Part shown: one piece after another, positions 1 to 10,815 of the stretch | Position numbering within the stretch: the first letter of the stretch is position 1 | How the letters are laid out: each line of letters begins with the position of its first letter | Assembly (NCBI RefSeq): GCF_040869045.1 | Contig: NC_090319.1 | Span: forward strand, 339,740,302 to 339,804,301 | DNA from: Eurosta solidaginis | Taxonomy: Eukaryota; Arthropoda; Insecta; Diptera; Tephritidae | Direction of reading: 5' to 3' | Length of the DNA: 64,000 nucleotides | Notes under the pieces: generated by a model | The model's database searches: none | What the model saw: the letters and a program-made list of their open reading frames with translations, nothing else | Told to the model about the DNA's origin: nothing | Made by a program: the position numbers and the translations under genes

Positions 1-84
1 GTGATTCTTCCTCAAATTTCAATAGTAATTCCTCCATTACTATCTCTGCTATTACCGGTGAGCTGGTGAGCCCATGGGCATACC

Positions 85-318
85 CGATCGTTTTTTGAAA
101 AAAAAAAAATATATATATTTTTTTATCGCCAACTTTTTTAGCGTACATATGAAAATTTTTAGCAGGTCATGAAAAAACCTTAAAAATCAAAGTCGCAGGC
201 TCTAAAATTCTTTTTTTGCGTATGCGTAGTGGAACTTTTTTTCCTGAGCCCTAATCCTATCGCAAAATCGATGGCACGATATCGGTTAACTTTCGTTCAT
301 ACAAATCGACCCACCCTA
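85..318 (+). mobile_element. Half of a foldback hAT-like MITE (right arm)
   Basis: From about 140 to 318 this matches the right arm of the complete foldback element at 24848-25370, including the 'gtagtggaactttttttcct' stretch and the terminal TAGGGTGGGTCG read on the minus strand. The left arm is missing or replaced. The right end at 318 is followed by ATGTACAT, the same 8 bases that form the target duplication of the complete copy. The left limit is approximate. Confidence 0.7.
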
Positions 319-1284
319 ATGTACATACATGGATAATGCTTTTAGTATGTACCCAGTTACGTTTTAACTTCATTGTAAGGTTGGAAAAGCACCAGCCTCA
401 CAACCACAGCAACAATGTCCGGATAGCTGTGCTGCATTGTGGTTGCACATGCTGAATCATTAATTTAATCTAAAACTTGATGTTTAAGTTTGGTTTATTG
501 GAACAACGCCAAATGCAACTGTGCTCAAGTATGCCTATGCTTCAAACCCACCTACTATCACGCTTAGCGTCTAACCCACTTTAGCAACTCGAACGAAACT
601 GCATTTACCCGCACTTTATTTAAAATATAAAGGACTGGAATAGAGAAAGCGGGCAGAGGAGAATATTTAGCATCAAATGGCAGCACCACTACTCGCATTT
701 TGTGCAAATATTTTATGCATTTACCAGTACCACCAGCATTCTCGTTGTTAGCACCAGCCACCCCCCATTTACGCCCCTATTGTGGTGTTCATTAATCTTG
801 TCTCTGGCGTTCCATTTACACCGAAATGAAATTAATTTGTGTTTATAATATGAAAACTGTCAGAACGCATGCTCCACACACTCAAATGCACACATACACG
901 AACACACACACACATTATGCACTTTGTGGTTGGAGTTGTGGCAGGCGGGAGTGCATGCATAAGTGCACAAAATTTCCATTATCCATTATCATTTGGTAAA
1001 TGCTTGCTAGAAAGGTAACTACGATAGTTTTGCAACATTTAGCATTTCCGCAAATGATTTAAACATCCGAACCGGTGAATGGCAAAGCCAGCTGGAGAGC
1101 CAGCATTATTGTCTTTGTAGAAGCACCCAGGTGTGCGGATCGTTGATTAAATTTTAATAATAAAAAACAGCACTGAAGATGGCCATACCAAGATTGTTTA
1201 GTAGTGATGTCATATGTACCCAAAATCCAAATCACATGAAATAGGAAGCTCCTTTAAAAGGTAGAAGGAAGGACGCAAACAATA
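319..1284. other. AT-rich spacer, no gene recognised
   Basis: No convincing coding sequence. A short CA-rich microsatellite lies near 885-920. An open frame at 564-761 on the minus strand has no family signature that I recognise. Confidence 0.5.
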
Positions 1285-1440
1285 TCAGATGAGGAGGCGA
1301 TCATTCAAGTGAAAAGTTTTTCGCAAGATTTACTGACCTCTAAGCGTTTTCGACGGCGAGTACCGAATAAGATTTAATTATGAGCTGCACGAATTTTACT
1401 CAGATATCAACACAAAGCTTAGCGGCTACGCTCGCTAGTA
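1285..1440 (+). pseudogene. LINE reverse transcriptase C-terminal fragment
   Basis: One plus-strand frame reads KVFRKIY, a stop, then DGEYRIRFNYELHEFYSD. This is the segment that follows the palm domain in RTE-like insect LINE proteins (normally ERK-LRKIYGP...YRIRYN-ELYE). It has at least one stop and no start. It lies head-to-head with the minus-strand LINE fragment beginning near 1445, so the two pieces are not one collinear copy. The family is recognised by motif and the clade is uncertain. Confidence 0.6.
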
Positions 1441-1444
1441 GGCT

Positions 1445-1809
1445 TTCAAGTCAACGAAGAGGTCATATGTGTAGTAAATCTTTTGTCACGGGCATTGTGA
1501 AAATATGCTCGGGGGTAGATTTACCAGGTCTGAAGCCGCACTGATAGGCTCCAATCAGTCGATCCGTGGTGGGTTTCAATCTTTCGCACAATCTGCTTGA
1601 CAAGAACGTATGTCCGTCAGTTAGAAAGCTGATTCTGCGATAGTTGGCGAAGTGTGCAGGATCTTCTTTCCTGTGGATTGGACAATCGTCGGACATGCAG
1701 CTGTCCCGTCATATTTTGCATGAAAATTGGTGCATCGTCTTATTAACTTCTCGCCGCCATATTGGAATAGCTCCGCAGGTAATCTATCGGCACTCGCAGT
1801 CTTGTTATT
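1445..1809 (-). pseudogene. LINE reverse transcriptase fragment (RT core), split by HINE A
   Basis: Minus-strand frames read NNKTASADRLPAELFQYGGEK, then NYRRISFLTD, LCERLKPTTDRLIGAYQ and CGFRPGKSTPEHIFT, and after a frameshift DLFVDLKAY. These are successive N-terminal RT blocks of an RTE-like LINE, up to the motif A region. Several frameshifts make it non-functional. Its 5' continuation is at 4533-4850 on the far side of HINE A. Joining the flanks restores IAII-K-xKNNKTASAD without loss, so the LINE was present first. Confidence 0.82.
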
Positions 1810-1953
1810 TTTTATACTCAGTTGAGCAGAGCTCACAGAGTATATTAAGTTTGATTGGATAACGGTTGGTTGTACATATATAAAGGAATCGAGATAGATA
1901 TAGACTTCCATATATCAAAATAATCAGGATCGAAAAAAAATTTGATTGAGCCA

Positions 1954-1984
1954 TGTCCGTCCGTCCGTCCGTCCGTCCGTCCGT
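1954..1984 (+). repeat. (GTCC)n microsatellite in HINE A
   Basis: About seven tandem GTCC units directly after 'gagccat'. The same tract sits at the same internal position in HINEs B (as GGAC near 10648-10672), D (46977-47000) and E, and in shorter form in C and F. It is the GTCY-type tract known from mini-me elements. Confidence 0.9.
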
Positions 1985-3164
1985 TAACACGATAACTTGA
2001 GTAAATTTTGAGGTATCTTGATGAAATTTGGTATGTATGTTCCTGAGCACTCATCTCAGATCGCTATTTAAAATGAACGATATCGGACTATAACCACGCC
2101 CACTTTTTCGATATCGAAAATTTCGAAAAACAGAAAAAGTGCGATATCTCATTACAAAAGACAGATAAAGCGACGAAACTTGGTAGATGGGTTGGCGTTA
2201 TGACGCAGAATAGAAAATTAGTAAGATTTTGGACAATGGGCGTGGCACCGCCCACTTTTACAAGAAGGTAATTTAAAAGTTTTGCAAGCTGTAATTTGGC
2301 AGTCGTTGAAGATATCATGATGAAATTTGGCAGGAACGTTACTACTGTTACTCTATATGTGCTATATAAAAATTAGCAAAATTGGATGAAGAACACGCCC
2401 ACTTTTTAAAAAAAAAAATTTTTTTAATTCAAATTTTAACAAAAAATTTAATATCTTTACTGTATATAAGTAAATTAAGTCAAAATTCAACTCCAGTAAT
2501 GATATGATGCAACAAAATACAAAAATAAAAGAAAATTTCAAAATGGGCGTGGCTCCGCCCATTTTCATTTAGTTTGTCTAGAATACTTTTATTGCCATAC
2601 GTCGAACAAAAATTTACCAATCCTTCTCAAATTTGGTAGGAGCATAGATTCTATGACGGTAACTGTTCTCTGTGAAAATGGGCGAAATCGGTGGAAGCCG
2701 CGCCCAGTTTTTATAGACAGTCCACCGTCTGTCCTTCCGCTCGGCCATTAACACAATAACTTGAGCAAAATCCGATATATCTTTACTAAACTTAGCCCAC
2801 GTACTTACCTGAGCTCGCTTTTTCTTGGCATAAAAAATGGGCGAAATCTGACCATAACCACGCCCACTTTATCGATATCGAAAATTACGAAAAATGAAAA
2901 AAATGCCATAATTCTATACCAAATACGAAAAAAGTGATGAAACATGGTAACTGGATTGGTTTATTGACGCAAAATATAACTTTGGAAAAAACTTTGTAAA
3001 ATGGGTGTGACACCTACCATATTAAGTAGAAGAAAATGAAAAAGTTCTACAAGGCGAAATCAACAGCCCTTGGAATCTTGGCAGGAATACTGTTAGTGGT
3101 ATTGCATGTATAAATAAATTAGCAGTACCCGACAGATGATTTTCTGGATCACCTGGTCCACATT

Positions 3165-4445
3165 TTGGTCGATATCGCGAGAACGCCTTCACATATACAT
3201 CTAAGGGCCACTCGCTTTTAAAACCCTCATCAATACCTTTAATTTGATATCCATATCGTACAAAAACATACCAGAGTCACCCCTGTCCCACCCCAATGGC
3301 GATATCTCGAAAAGGCGTCCACCTATAGACCTAATGCCCCCTCCCTCTTAAAATGCTCAGTAACACCTTTCGTTTGATACCCATATCGTACAAACATTCT
3401 AGAGTCACCCCTGGCCCACCCTAATGGCGATATCTCGAAAAGGCGTCCACCTATAGACCTAGTGTCCACTCCCTCTTAAAATGCTCAGTAACACCTTTCG
3501 TTTGATACCCATATTGTACAAACATTCTAGAGTCACCCTTGGTCCACCTTTATGGCGATATATCGAAAAGGCGTCCACCTATAGAACTAAGGATTACTGC
3601 CTTTTAAAATACTCTTTACCACCTTTCATTTGATACCCATATCGTACAAACACATTCTAGAGTCACCCCTGGCCCACCCTAATGGCGATATCTCGAAAGG
3701 GCGTCCACCTATAGACCTAATGCCCACTCCCTCTTAAAATGCTCAGTAACACCTTTCGTTTGATGCACATATCGTACAAACACATTCTAGAGTCACCCCT
3801 GGCCCACCCTAATGACGATATCTCGAAAAGGCGTCCACCTATAGACCTCATGCCCACTCCCTCTTAAAATGCTCAGTAACACCTTTCGTTTGATACCCAT
3901 ACCGTACAAACATTCTAGAGTCACCCCTGGCCCACCCTAATGGCGATATCTCGAAAAGGCGTCCACCTATAGACCTAGTGCCCACTCCCTCTTAAAATGC
4001 TCAGTAACACCTTTCATTTGATTCCCATATCGTACAAACACATTCTAGAGACACCCCTGGTCCACCTTTATGGCGATATCTCGAAACGGCGTCCACCTAT
4101 GGAACTAAGGATCACTCCTTTTCAAAATACTCATTAACAGCTTTCATTTGATACCCATATCGTACAAACACATTATAGAATCACCCCTGGTCCACCTTAA
4201 TGGGGACATCTCGAAAAGGCGTCCACCGATAGACCTAAGGCCCACTCCCTCTTAAAATGCTCAGTAACACCTTTCATTTGATACCCATATCGTACAAACA
4301 CATTCTAGAGTCAGCCCTGGTCTACCTTTATGGCGATATCCCTAAATGGCGTTCATCCATAGAACTATGGCCTACTCTCTCTTAAAATACTCTTTAATAC
4401 CTTTCATTTGATACACATGTTATACAACCACATTCCAGGGTTACC
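3165..4445 (+). repeat. 128-bp tandem array of HINE A, about 10 units
   Basis: Units of 126-130 bp, each containing GGCGTCCACCTATAG, GGCGATATCTCGAAAAGG and the reverse complement of GATATGGGTATCAAACGAAA. About nine similar units plus one divergent edge unit (GAACGCCTTCACATATACA). Variants such as 'tggggacatc' and 'tatggcgatat' mark individual units and occur in the same order as in HINE B. Confidence 0.9.
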
Positions 4446-4532
4446 CCAGATTGATTTTCCTTATTTTGTCTACATAGCTCTCAACTGAGTATGTTATGTT
4501 CGGTTACACCCGAACTTAGCCTTCCTTACTTG

Positions 4533-4850
4533 TTTTACTTTATTATTGCTATTCGCAGTTCATCATGCTGGGGTGGGGGAACATTAATTCCATCATCAAT
4601 GATTATGGGTTTGGGTTAATCAACTTTACTGAGCGTTTAATTGCTGTCTCTATTTAAGATGACTGAGAAGTGTTGCACCCATAATCCAAATAATATCTGG
4701 AGTTTGCCCCGGATTTAAAACATTTCGTCTTGCATCGAACTTTTTTGTAAAACGCGCAACTTGTTCCTGCTGGCTAGCAGTTCAAGCTCTTCACACAACC
4801 ACCTTCTCGCCTCTAATTTTTACTTCCATAAAAGGCTGGTCTCTTCGCTT
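4533..4850 (-). pseudogene. LINE fragment, linker between endonuclease and RT
   Basis: Minus-strand frames give LCEELELLASRNKLRVLQK, then MFKSGANSRYYLDYGCN, then after a frameshift DDGINVPPPQHDELRIAII. This is the linker that precedes the RT domain in RTE-like LINEs, with PPP-HDE-R-AI-LKNNKA-GADG spanning the HINE A insertion. It is collinear with 1445-1809. Stops and frameshifts show that it is dead. Confidence 0.78.
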
Positions 4851-6170
4851 TTCAATTCGAGCATGATAAGCTCTGCTACCTGTTTGAACGTAAACTAGGC
4901 CCTCAATTTTTAAGATATCTTGATAAAATTTGATGGAGGGGTATATTTTGCTGTGAAATTAGTCGATTTCCGAAACCAACAAGAGCGGGCCTCTATATCA
5001 TGTATCTCCCATACAACCATACAACCGAATTTTCAGTTAAGGAAAAATACATAATTTTTCCTCATTTCAGAGGCCAGGAGCTGCAAATTTCACCAGATGA
5101 TCTCTGTCCCGCATAGACCGTGGAGTTCTCCAGTCTTAAAGCTGTGATTTGGAAAATACATAATACCTGTATATAACAAAAACAAAATGCATACTATCAT
5201 AACAGTGCACAGTAACCAGCCGGATATGCAGAAATTACTTTAAAAAAATCTGCTACAACAAGAAACTACAATTGGGTCAACTTAAGACTCAAACTAATTT
5301 GTTGATTTTCCCTTTCTGTAGTATGTAAGTTAGCAAAAAGCAACATCAGCATATTTACACGCACCAAAGACTTGACCAAGCTTTGCATACGCCACCTACT
5401 TACAGTACAGAGGCAACTCCCTAAGCTGGACATTTGGAAATCTTTACACTATAATGCAAAAGGTCATATTAAATGTGTGAGGAAGGCTAAGTTTGGTCGA
5501 AACCAAACATTATATACCCAACGGACTGCTCTCATATATATATTAGGGATACACTAACGCCTCGATTCTGAGCGTTACCGGTAAAATAGTTTCCAGAACA
5601 TTATGTAACCGAATATCGTTACCAGTTCTTTTATCCGCGATTCTGGCCCGAGTGGTAACGCTGTTATCACCGAAAAACTCACCAGTGTCTGTGGAGAAAT
5701 TTGAAAGGTAGTTTTCTTCGCTTTCACTGTTGCCACTTTGGTCCATTTGGACCAAAAATGGTCCCTTCCATCCCCATTTGGTCCGCTGGTCCCTTTTCTT
5801 AAATTTTTTATCCTTTTTAGGCAGTAGCCACGATTGGTACTTTTCTTTCTTTTTCACTCAGGTAAAAATTAAAAATATTGCCCAAAAATTCGCCACACTT
5901 TCGTTAGCTCCCATATAATTTTGAATTTACTTCAATGGAACTCTGACCATAAAAAATTGCTCAGTCAATAAAATGTACCAGAACAATAACATTTCACCCA
6001 GGATATAATTTATGCCAGGCATTAAAAAGAAAAGTGTTGGCAAACACATTGCCGTTAATTGTTGATAAAATAACCGACTAATAAAAAAAAAAACTCTTGT
6101 TTCATAATAATATTAATAACGGCTGGATATTTCGATCTGTTATCAAGCACTATGTAAATATATGAAAAAA
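4851..6170. other. Spacer between HINEs A and B, no gene recognised
   Basis: This 1.3 kb spacer holds no recognisable protein. Near 5553-5665 are 'taacgcctcgattctgagcg' and 'ggtaacgctgttatcaccg', weakly similar to 11890-12018 in reverse and perhaps the end of an old TIR element. A tract rich in 'tggtcc' words at 5735-5800 recalls 37335-37360. The open frames here give no family match. Confidence 0.45.
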
Positions 6171-6261
6171 CAAGTAAGGAAGGCTAAGTTCGGGTGTAAC
6201 CGAACATAACATACTCAGTTGAGAGCTATGTATACAAAATAAGGAAAATCAATCTGGGGTA

Positions 6262-9200
6262 ACCCTGGAATGTGGTTGTATAACATGTGTATCAAATGAA
6301 AGTTATTAAAGAGTATTTTAAGAGAGAGTAGGCCATAGTTCTATGGATGAACGCCATTTAGGGATATCGCCATAAAGGTAGACCAGGGCTGACTCTAGAA
6401 TGTGTTTGTACGATATGGGTATCAAATGAAAGGTGTTACTGAGCATTTTAAGAGGGAGTGGGTCTTAGGTCTATCGGTGGACGCCTTTTCGAGATGTCCC
6501 CATTAAGGTGGACCAGGGGTGATTCCATAATGTGTTTGTACGATATGGGTATCAAATGAAAGCTGTTAATGAGTATTTTGAAAAGGAGTGATCCTTAGTT
6601 CCATAGGTGGACGCCGTTTCGAGATATCGCCATAAAGGTGGACCAGGGGTGTCTCTAGAATGTGTTTGTACGATGTGGGAATCAAATGAAAGGTGTTACT
6701 GAGCATTTTAAGAGGGAGTGGGCACTAGGTCTATAGGTGGACGCCTTTTCGAGATATCGCCATTAGGGTGGGCCAGGGGTGACTCTAGAATGTTTGTACG
6801 GTATGGGTATCAAACGAAAGGTGTTACTGAGCATTTTAAGAGGGAGTGGGCATGAGGTCTATAGGTGGACGCCTTTTCGAGATATCGTCATTAGGGTGGG
6901 CCAGGGGTGACTCTAGAATGTGTTTGTACGATATGTGCATCAAACGAAAGGTGTTACTGAGCATTTTAAGAGGGAGTGGGCATTAGGTCTATAGGTGGAC
7001 GCCCTTTCGAGATATCGCCATTAGGGTGGGCCAGGGGTGACTCTAGAATGTGTTTGTACGATATGGGTATCAAATGAAAGGTGGTAAAGAGTATTTTAAA
7101 AGGCAGTAATCCTTAGTTCTATAGGTGGACGCCTTTTCGATATATCGCCATAAAGGTGGACCAAGGGTGACTCTAGAATGTTTGTACAATATGGGTATCA
7201 AACGAAAGGTGTTACTGAGCATTTTAAGAGGGAGTGGGCCTTAGGTCTATCGGTGGACGCCTTTTCGAGATGTCCCCATTAAGGTGGACCAGGGGTGATT
7301 CTATAATGTGTTTGTACGATATGGGTATCAAATGAAAGCTGTTAATGAGTATTTTGAAAAGGAGTGATCCTTAGTTCCATAGGTGGACGCCGTTTCGAGA
7401 TATCGCCATAAAGGTGGACCAGGGGTGTCTCTAGAATGTGTTTGTACGATATGGGAATCAAATGAAAGGTGTTACTGAGCATTTTAAGAGGGAGTGGGCA
7501 TTAGGTCTATAGGTGGACGCCTTTTCGAGATATCGCCATTAGGGTGGGCCAGGGGTGACTCTAGAATGTTTGTACGGTATGGGTATCAAACGAAAGGTGT
7601 TACTGAGCATTTTAAGAGGGAGTGGGCATGAGGTCTATAGGTGGACGCCTTTTCGAGATATCGTCATTAGGGTGGGCCAGGGGTGACTCTAGAATGTGTT
7701 TGTACGATATGTGCATCAAACGAAAGGTGTTACTGAGCATTTTAAGAGGGAGTGGGCATTAGGTCTATAGGTGGACGCCCTTTCGAGATATCGCCATTAG
7801 GGTGGGCCAGGGGTGACTCTAGAATGTTTGTACGATATGGGTATCAAACGAAAGGTGGTAAGGAGTATTTTAAAAGGGAGTAATCCTTAGTTCTATAGGT
7901 GGACGCCTTTTCGATATATCGCCATAAAGGTGGACCAAGGGTGACTCTAGAATGTTTGTACGATATGGGTATCAAACGAAAGGTGTTACTGAGCATTTTA
8001 AGAGGGAGTGGGCATTAGGTCTATAGGTGGACGCCTTTTCGAGATATCGCCATTAGGGTGGGCCAGGGTGACTCTAGAATGTGTTTGTACGATATGGGTA
8101 TCAAATGAAAGGTGGTAATGAGTATTTTAAAAGGGAGTAATCCTTAGTTCTATAGGTGGACGCCTTTTCGAGATATCGCCATAAAGCTGGACCAAGGGTG
8201 ACTCTAGAATGTTTGTACGGTATGGGTATCAAACGAAAGGTGTTACTGAGCATTTTAAGAGGGAGTGGGCATTAGGTCTATAGGTGGACGCCTTTTCGAG
8301 ATATCGCCATTAGGGTGGGCCAGGGTGACTCTAGAATGTGTTTGTACGATATGGGTATCAAATGAAAGGTGGTAATGAGTATTTTAAAAGGGAGTAATCC
8401 TTAGTTCTATAGGTGGACGCCTTTTTGAGATATCGCCATTAGGGTGGGCCAGGTGTGACTCTAGAATGTTTGTACGATATGGGTATCAAACGAAAGGTGT
8501 TACTGAGCATTTTAAGAGGGAGTGGGCATTAGGTCTATAGGTGGACGCCTTTTCGAGATATCGCCATTAGGGTGGGACAGGGGTGACTCTAGAATGTTTG
8601 TACGATATGGGTATCAAACGAAAGGTGTTACTGAGCATTTTAAGAGGGAGTGGACATTAGGTCTATAGGTGGACGCCTTTTCGAGATATCGCCATTAGGG
8701 TGGGCCAGGGGTGACTCTAGAATGTTTGTACGATATGGGTATCAAACGAAAGGTGTTACTGAGCATTTTAAGAGGGAGTGGACATTAGGTCTATAGGTGG
8801 ACGCCTTTTCGAGATATCGCCATTAGGGTGGGCCAGGGAGACTCTAGAATGTGTTTATACGATATGGGTATCAAATGAAAGGTGGTAATGAGTATTTTAA
8901 AAGGGAGTAATCCTTATTTCTATAGGTGGACGCCTTTTCGAAATATCGCCATTAGGGTGGGCCAGGTGTGACTCTAGAATGTTTGTACGATATGGGTATC
9001 AAACGAAAGCTGTTACTGAGCATTTTAAGGGGGAGTGGGCATTAGGTCTATAGGTGGACGCCTTTTCGAGATATCGCCATTAGGGTGGGCCAGGGGTGAC
9101 TCTAGAATGTTTGTACAATATGGGTATCAAACGAAAGGTGTTACTGAGCATTTTAAGAGGGAGTGGACACTAGGTCTATAGGTGGACGCCTTTTCGAGAT

Positions 9201-9478
9201 ATCGCCATTAGGGTGGGCCAGGGGTGACTCTAGAATGTTTGTACGATATGGGTATCAAACGAAAGGTGTTACTGAGCATTTTAAGAGGGAGGGGGCATTA
9301 GGTCTATAGGTGGACGCCTTTTCGAGATATCGCCATTGGGGTGGGACAGGGGTGACTCTGGTATGTTTTTGTACGATATGGATATCAAATTAAAGGTATT
9401 AATGAGGGTTTTAAAAGCGAGTGGCCCTTAGATGTATATGTGAAGGCGTTCTCGCGATATCGACCAAAATGTGGACCA
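6262..9478 (-). repeat. 128-bp tandem array of HINE B, about 25 units
   Basis: I count 24 GTGGACGCC-type units plus the divergent GTGAAGGCG edge unit, at 126-130 bp spacing. The typical unit measured between 8586 and 8713 is 128 bp. Units alternate between 'gtgtttgtac' and 'gtttgtac' forms and between 'gggagtgggcattagg' and 'gggagtaatccttag' forms, so there is higher-order order as well as simple tandem order. Confidence 0.92.
6491..8042 (-). repeat. Six-unit higher-order repeat, two copies of 776 bp
   Basis: The rare variant 'gagatgtccccattaagg' occurs at 6491 and again at 7267, 776 bp apart. The next five units repeat in the same order (cgtttcgag, gggcatgagg, gtgcatcaaacg, ccctttcgag, cgatatatcgcc). 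HINE A has the block once. Confidence 0.85.
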
Positions 9479-10815
9479 GGTGATCCAGAAAATCATCTGT
9501 CGGGTACTGCTAATTTATTTATACATGCAATACCACTAACAGTATTCCTGCCAAGATTCCAAGGGCTGTTGATTTCGCCTTGTAGAACTTTTTCATTTTC
9601 TTCTACTTAATATGGTAGGTGTCACACCCATTTTACAAAGTTTTTTCCAAAGTTATATTTTGCGTCAATAAACCAATCCAGTTACCATGTTTCATCACTT
9701 TTTTCGTATTTGGTATAGAATTATGGCATTTTTTTCATTTTTCGTAATTTTCGATATCGATAAAGTGGGCGTGGTTATGGTCAGATTTCGCCCATTTTTT
9801 ATGCCAAGAAAAAGTGAGCTCAGGTAAGTACGTGGGCTAAGTTTAGTAAAGATATATCGGATTTTGCTCAAGTTATTGTGTTAATGGCCGAGCGGAAGGA
9901 CAGACGGTGGACTGTCTATAAAAACTGGGCGTGGCTTCCACCGATTTCGCCCATTTTCACAGAGAACAGTTACCGTCATAGAATCTATGCTCCTACCAAA
10001 TTTGAGAAGGATTGGTAAATTTTTGTTCGACGTATGGCAATAAAAGTATTCTAGACAAACTAAATGAAAATGGGCGGACCCACGCCCATTTTGAAATTTT
10101 CTTTTATTTTTGTATTTTGTTGCATCATATCATTACTGGAGTTGAATTTTGACTTAATTTACTTATATACAGTAAAGATATTAAATTTTTTGTTAAAATT
10201 TGAATTAAAAAATTTTTTTTTTTAAAAAGTGGGCGTGTTCTTCATCCAATTTTGCTAATTTTTATATAGCACATATAGAGTAATAGTAGTAACGTTCCTG
10301 CCAAATTTCATCATGATATCTTCAACGACTGCCAAATTACAGCTTGCAAAACTTTTAAATTACCTTCTTGTAAAAGTGGGCGGTGCCACGCCCATTGTCC
10401 AAAATCTTACTAATTTTCTATTCTGCGTCATAACGTCAACCCATCTACCAAGTTTCGTCGCTTTATCTGTCTTTTGTAATGAGTTATCGCACTTTTTCGG
10501 TTTTTCGAAATTTTCGATATCGAAAAAGTGGGCGTGGTTATAGTCCGATATCGTTCATTTTAAATAGCGATCTGAGATGAGTGCTCAGGAACATACATAC
10601 CAAATTTCATCAAGATACCTCAAAATTTGCTCAAGTTATCGTGTTAACGGACGGACGGACGGACGGACGGACATGGCTCAATCAAATTTTTTTTCGATCC
10701 TGATTATTTTGATATATGGAAGTCTATATCTATCTCGATTCCTTTATATATGTACAACCAACCGTTATCCAATCAAACTTAATATACTCTGTGAGCTCTG
10801 CTCAACTGAGTATAA

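Larger units (their letters stand above)
1810..4532 (+). mobile_element. HINE A: DINE-1/mini-me-like Helentron derivative
   Basis: A non-autonomous element of 2.7 kb. The 5' end begins TTATACTCAGTTGAGCAGAG. The 3' end carries the inverted subterminal match CTCAACTGAGTATG, then an 18-base hairpin GTTCGGTTACACCCGAAC, and stops at CCTTCCTTACTTG. Inside are a (GTCC)n tract at 1954-1984, many CCACGCCCAC boxes and a tandem array of about 128-bp units. Subterminal inverted repeats, a 3' hairpin, a microsatellite and no target duplication fit Helentron-associated INEs (DINE-1, mini-me). The limits are set by the interrupted LINE on both sides, to within about 3 bases. No protein is encoded. Confidence 0.85.
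6171..10815 (-). mobile_element. HINE B: expanded DINE-1/mini-me-like element, inverted to A
   Basis: Same element as HINE A, reversed. It starts CAAGTAAGGAAGG, has the hairpin GTTCGGGTGTAACCGAAC at about 6188-6205, and ends ...CTCAACTGAGTATAA. Outside the array, the 5' two thirds are almost base-for-base the reverse complement of HINE A, including rare variants such as the 'gcgagtggcccttagatgta' edge unit. The 4.6 kb length against 2.7 kb for A comes almost wholly from the array. Its flanks do not match those of A, so it is not a simple inverted segmental duplication. Confidence 0.87.

Noticed and set aside
6262..9478. Regular repeats resembling a CRISPR array
   Set aside because: Whole 128-bp units repeat without unique spacers, in a eukaryotic transposon.
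10313..10543. A frame of about 76 codons beginning MISSTTAKLQLAKLLNYLL, also seen in HINEs A, D and F
   Set aside because: It recurs only because the HINE DNA is conserved, has no upstream initiation context, is broken in other copies, and HINEs are non-coding.
1810..10815. Simple inverted segmental duplication
   Set aside because: The DNA outside the two HINEs does not match: A is flanked by LINE sequence and B is not.
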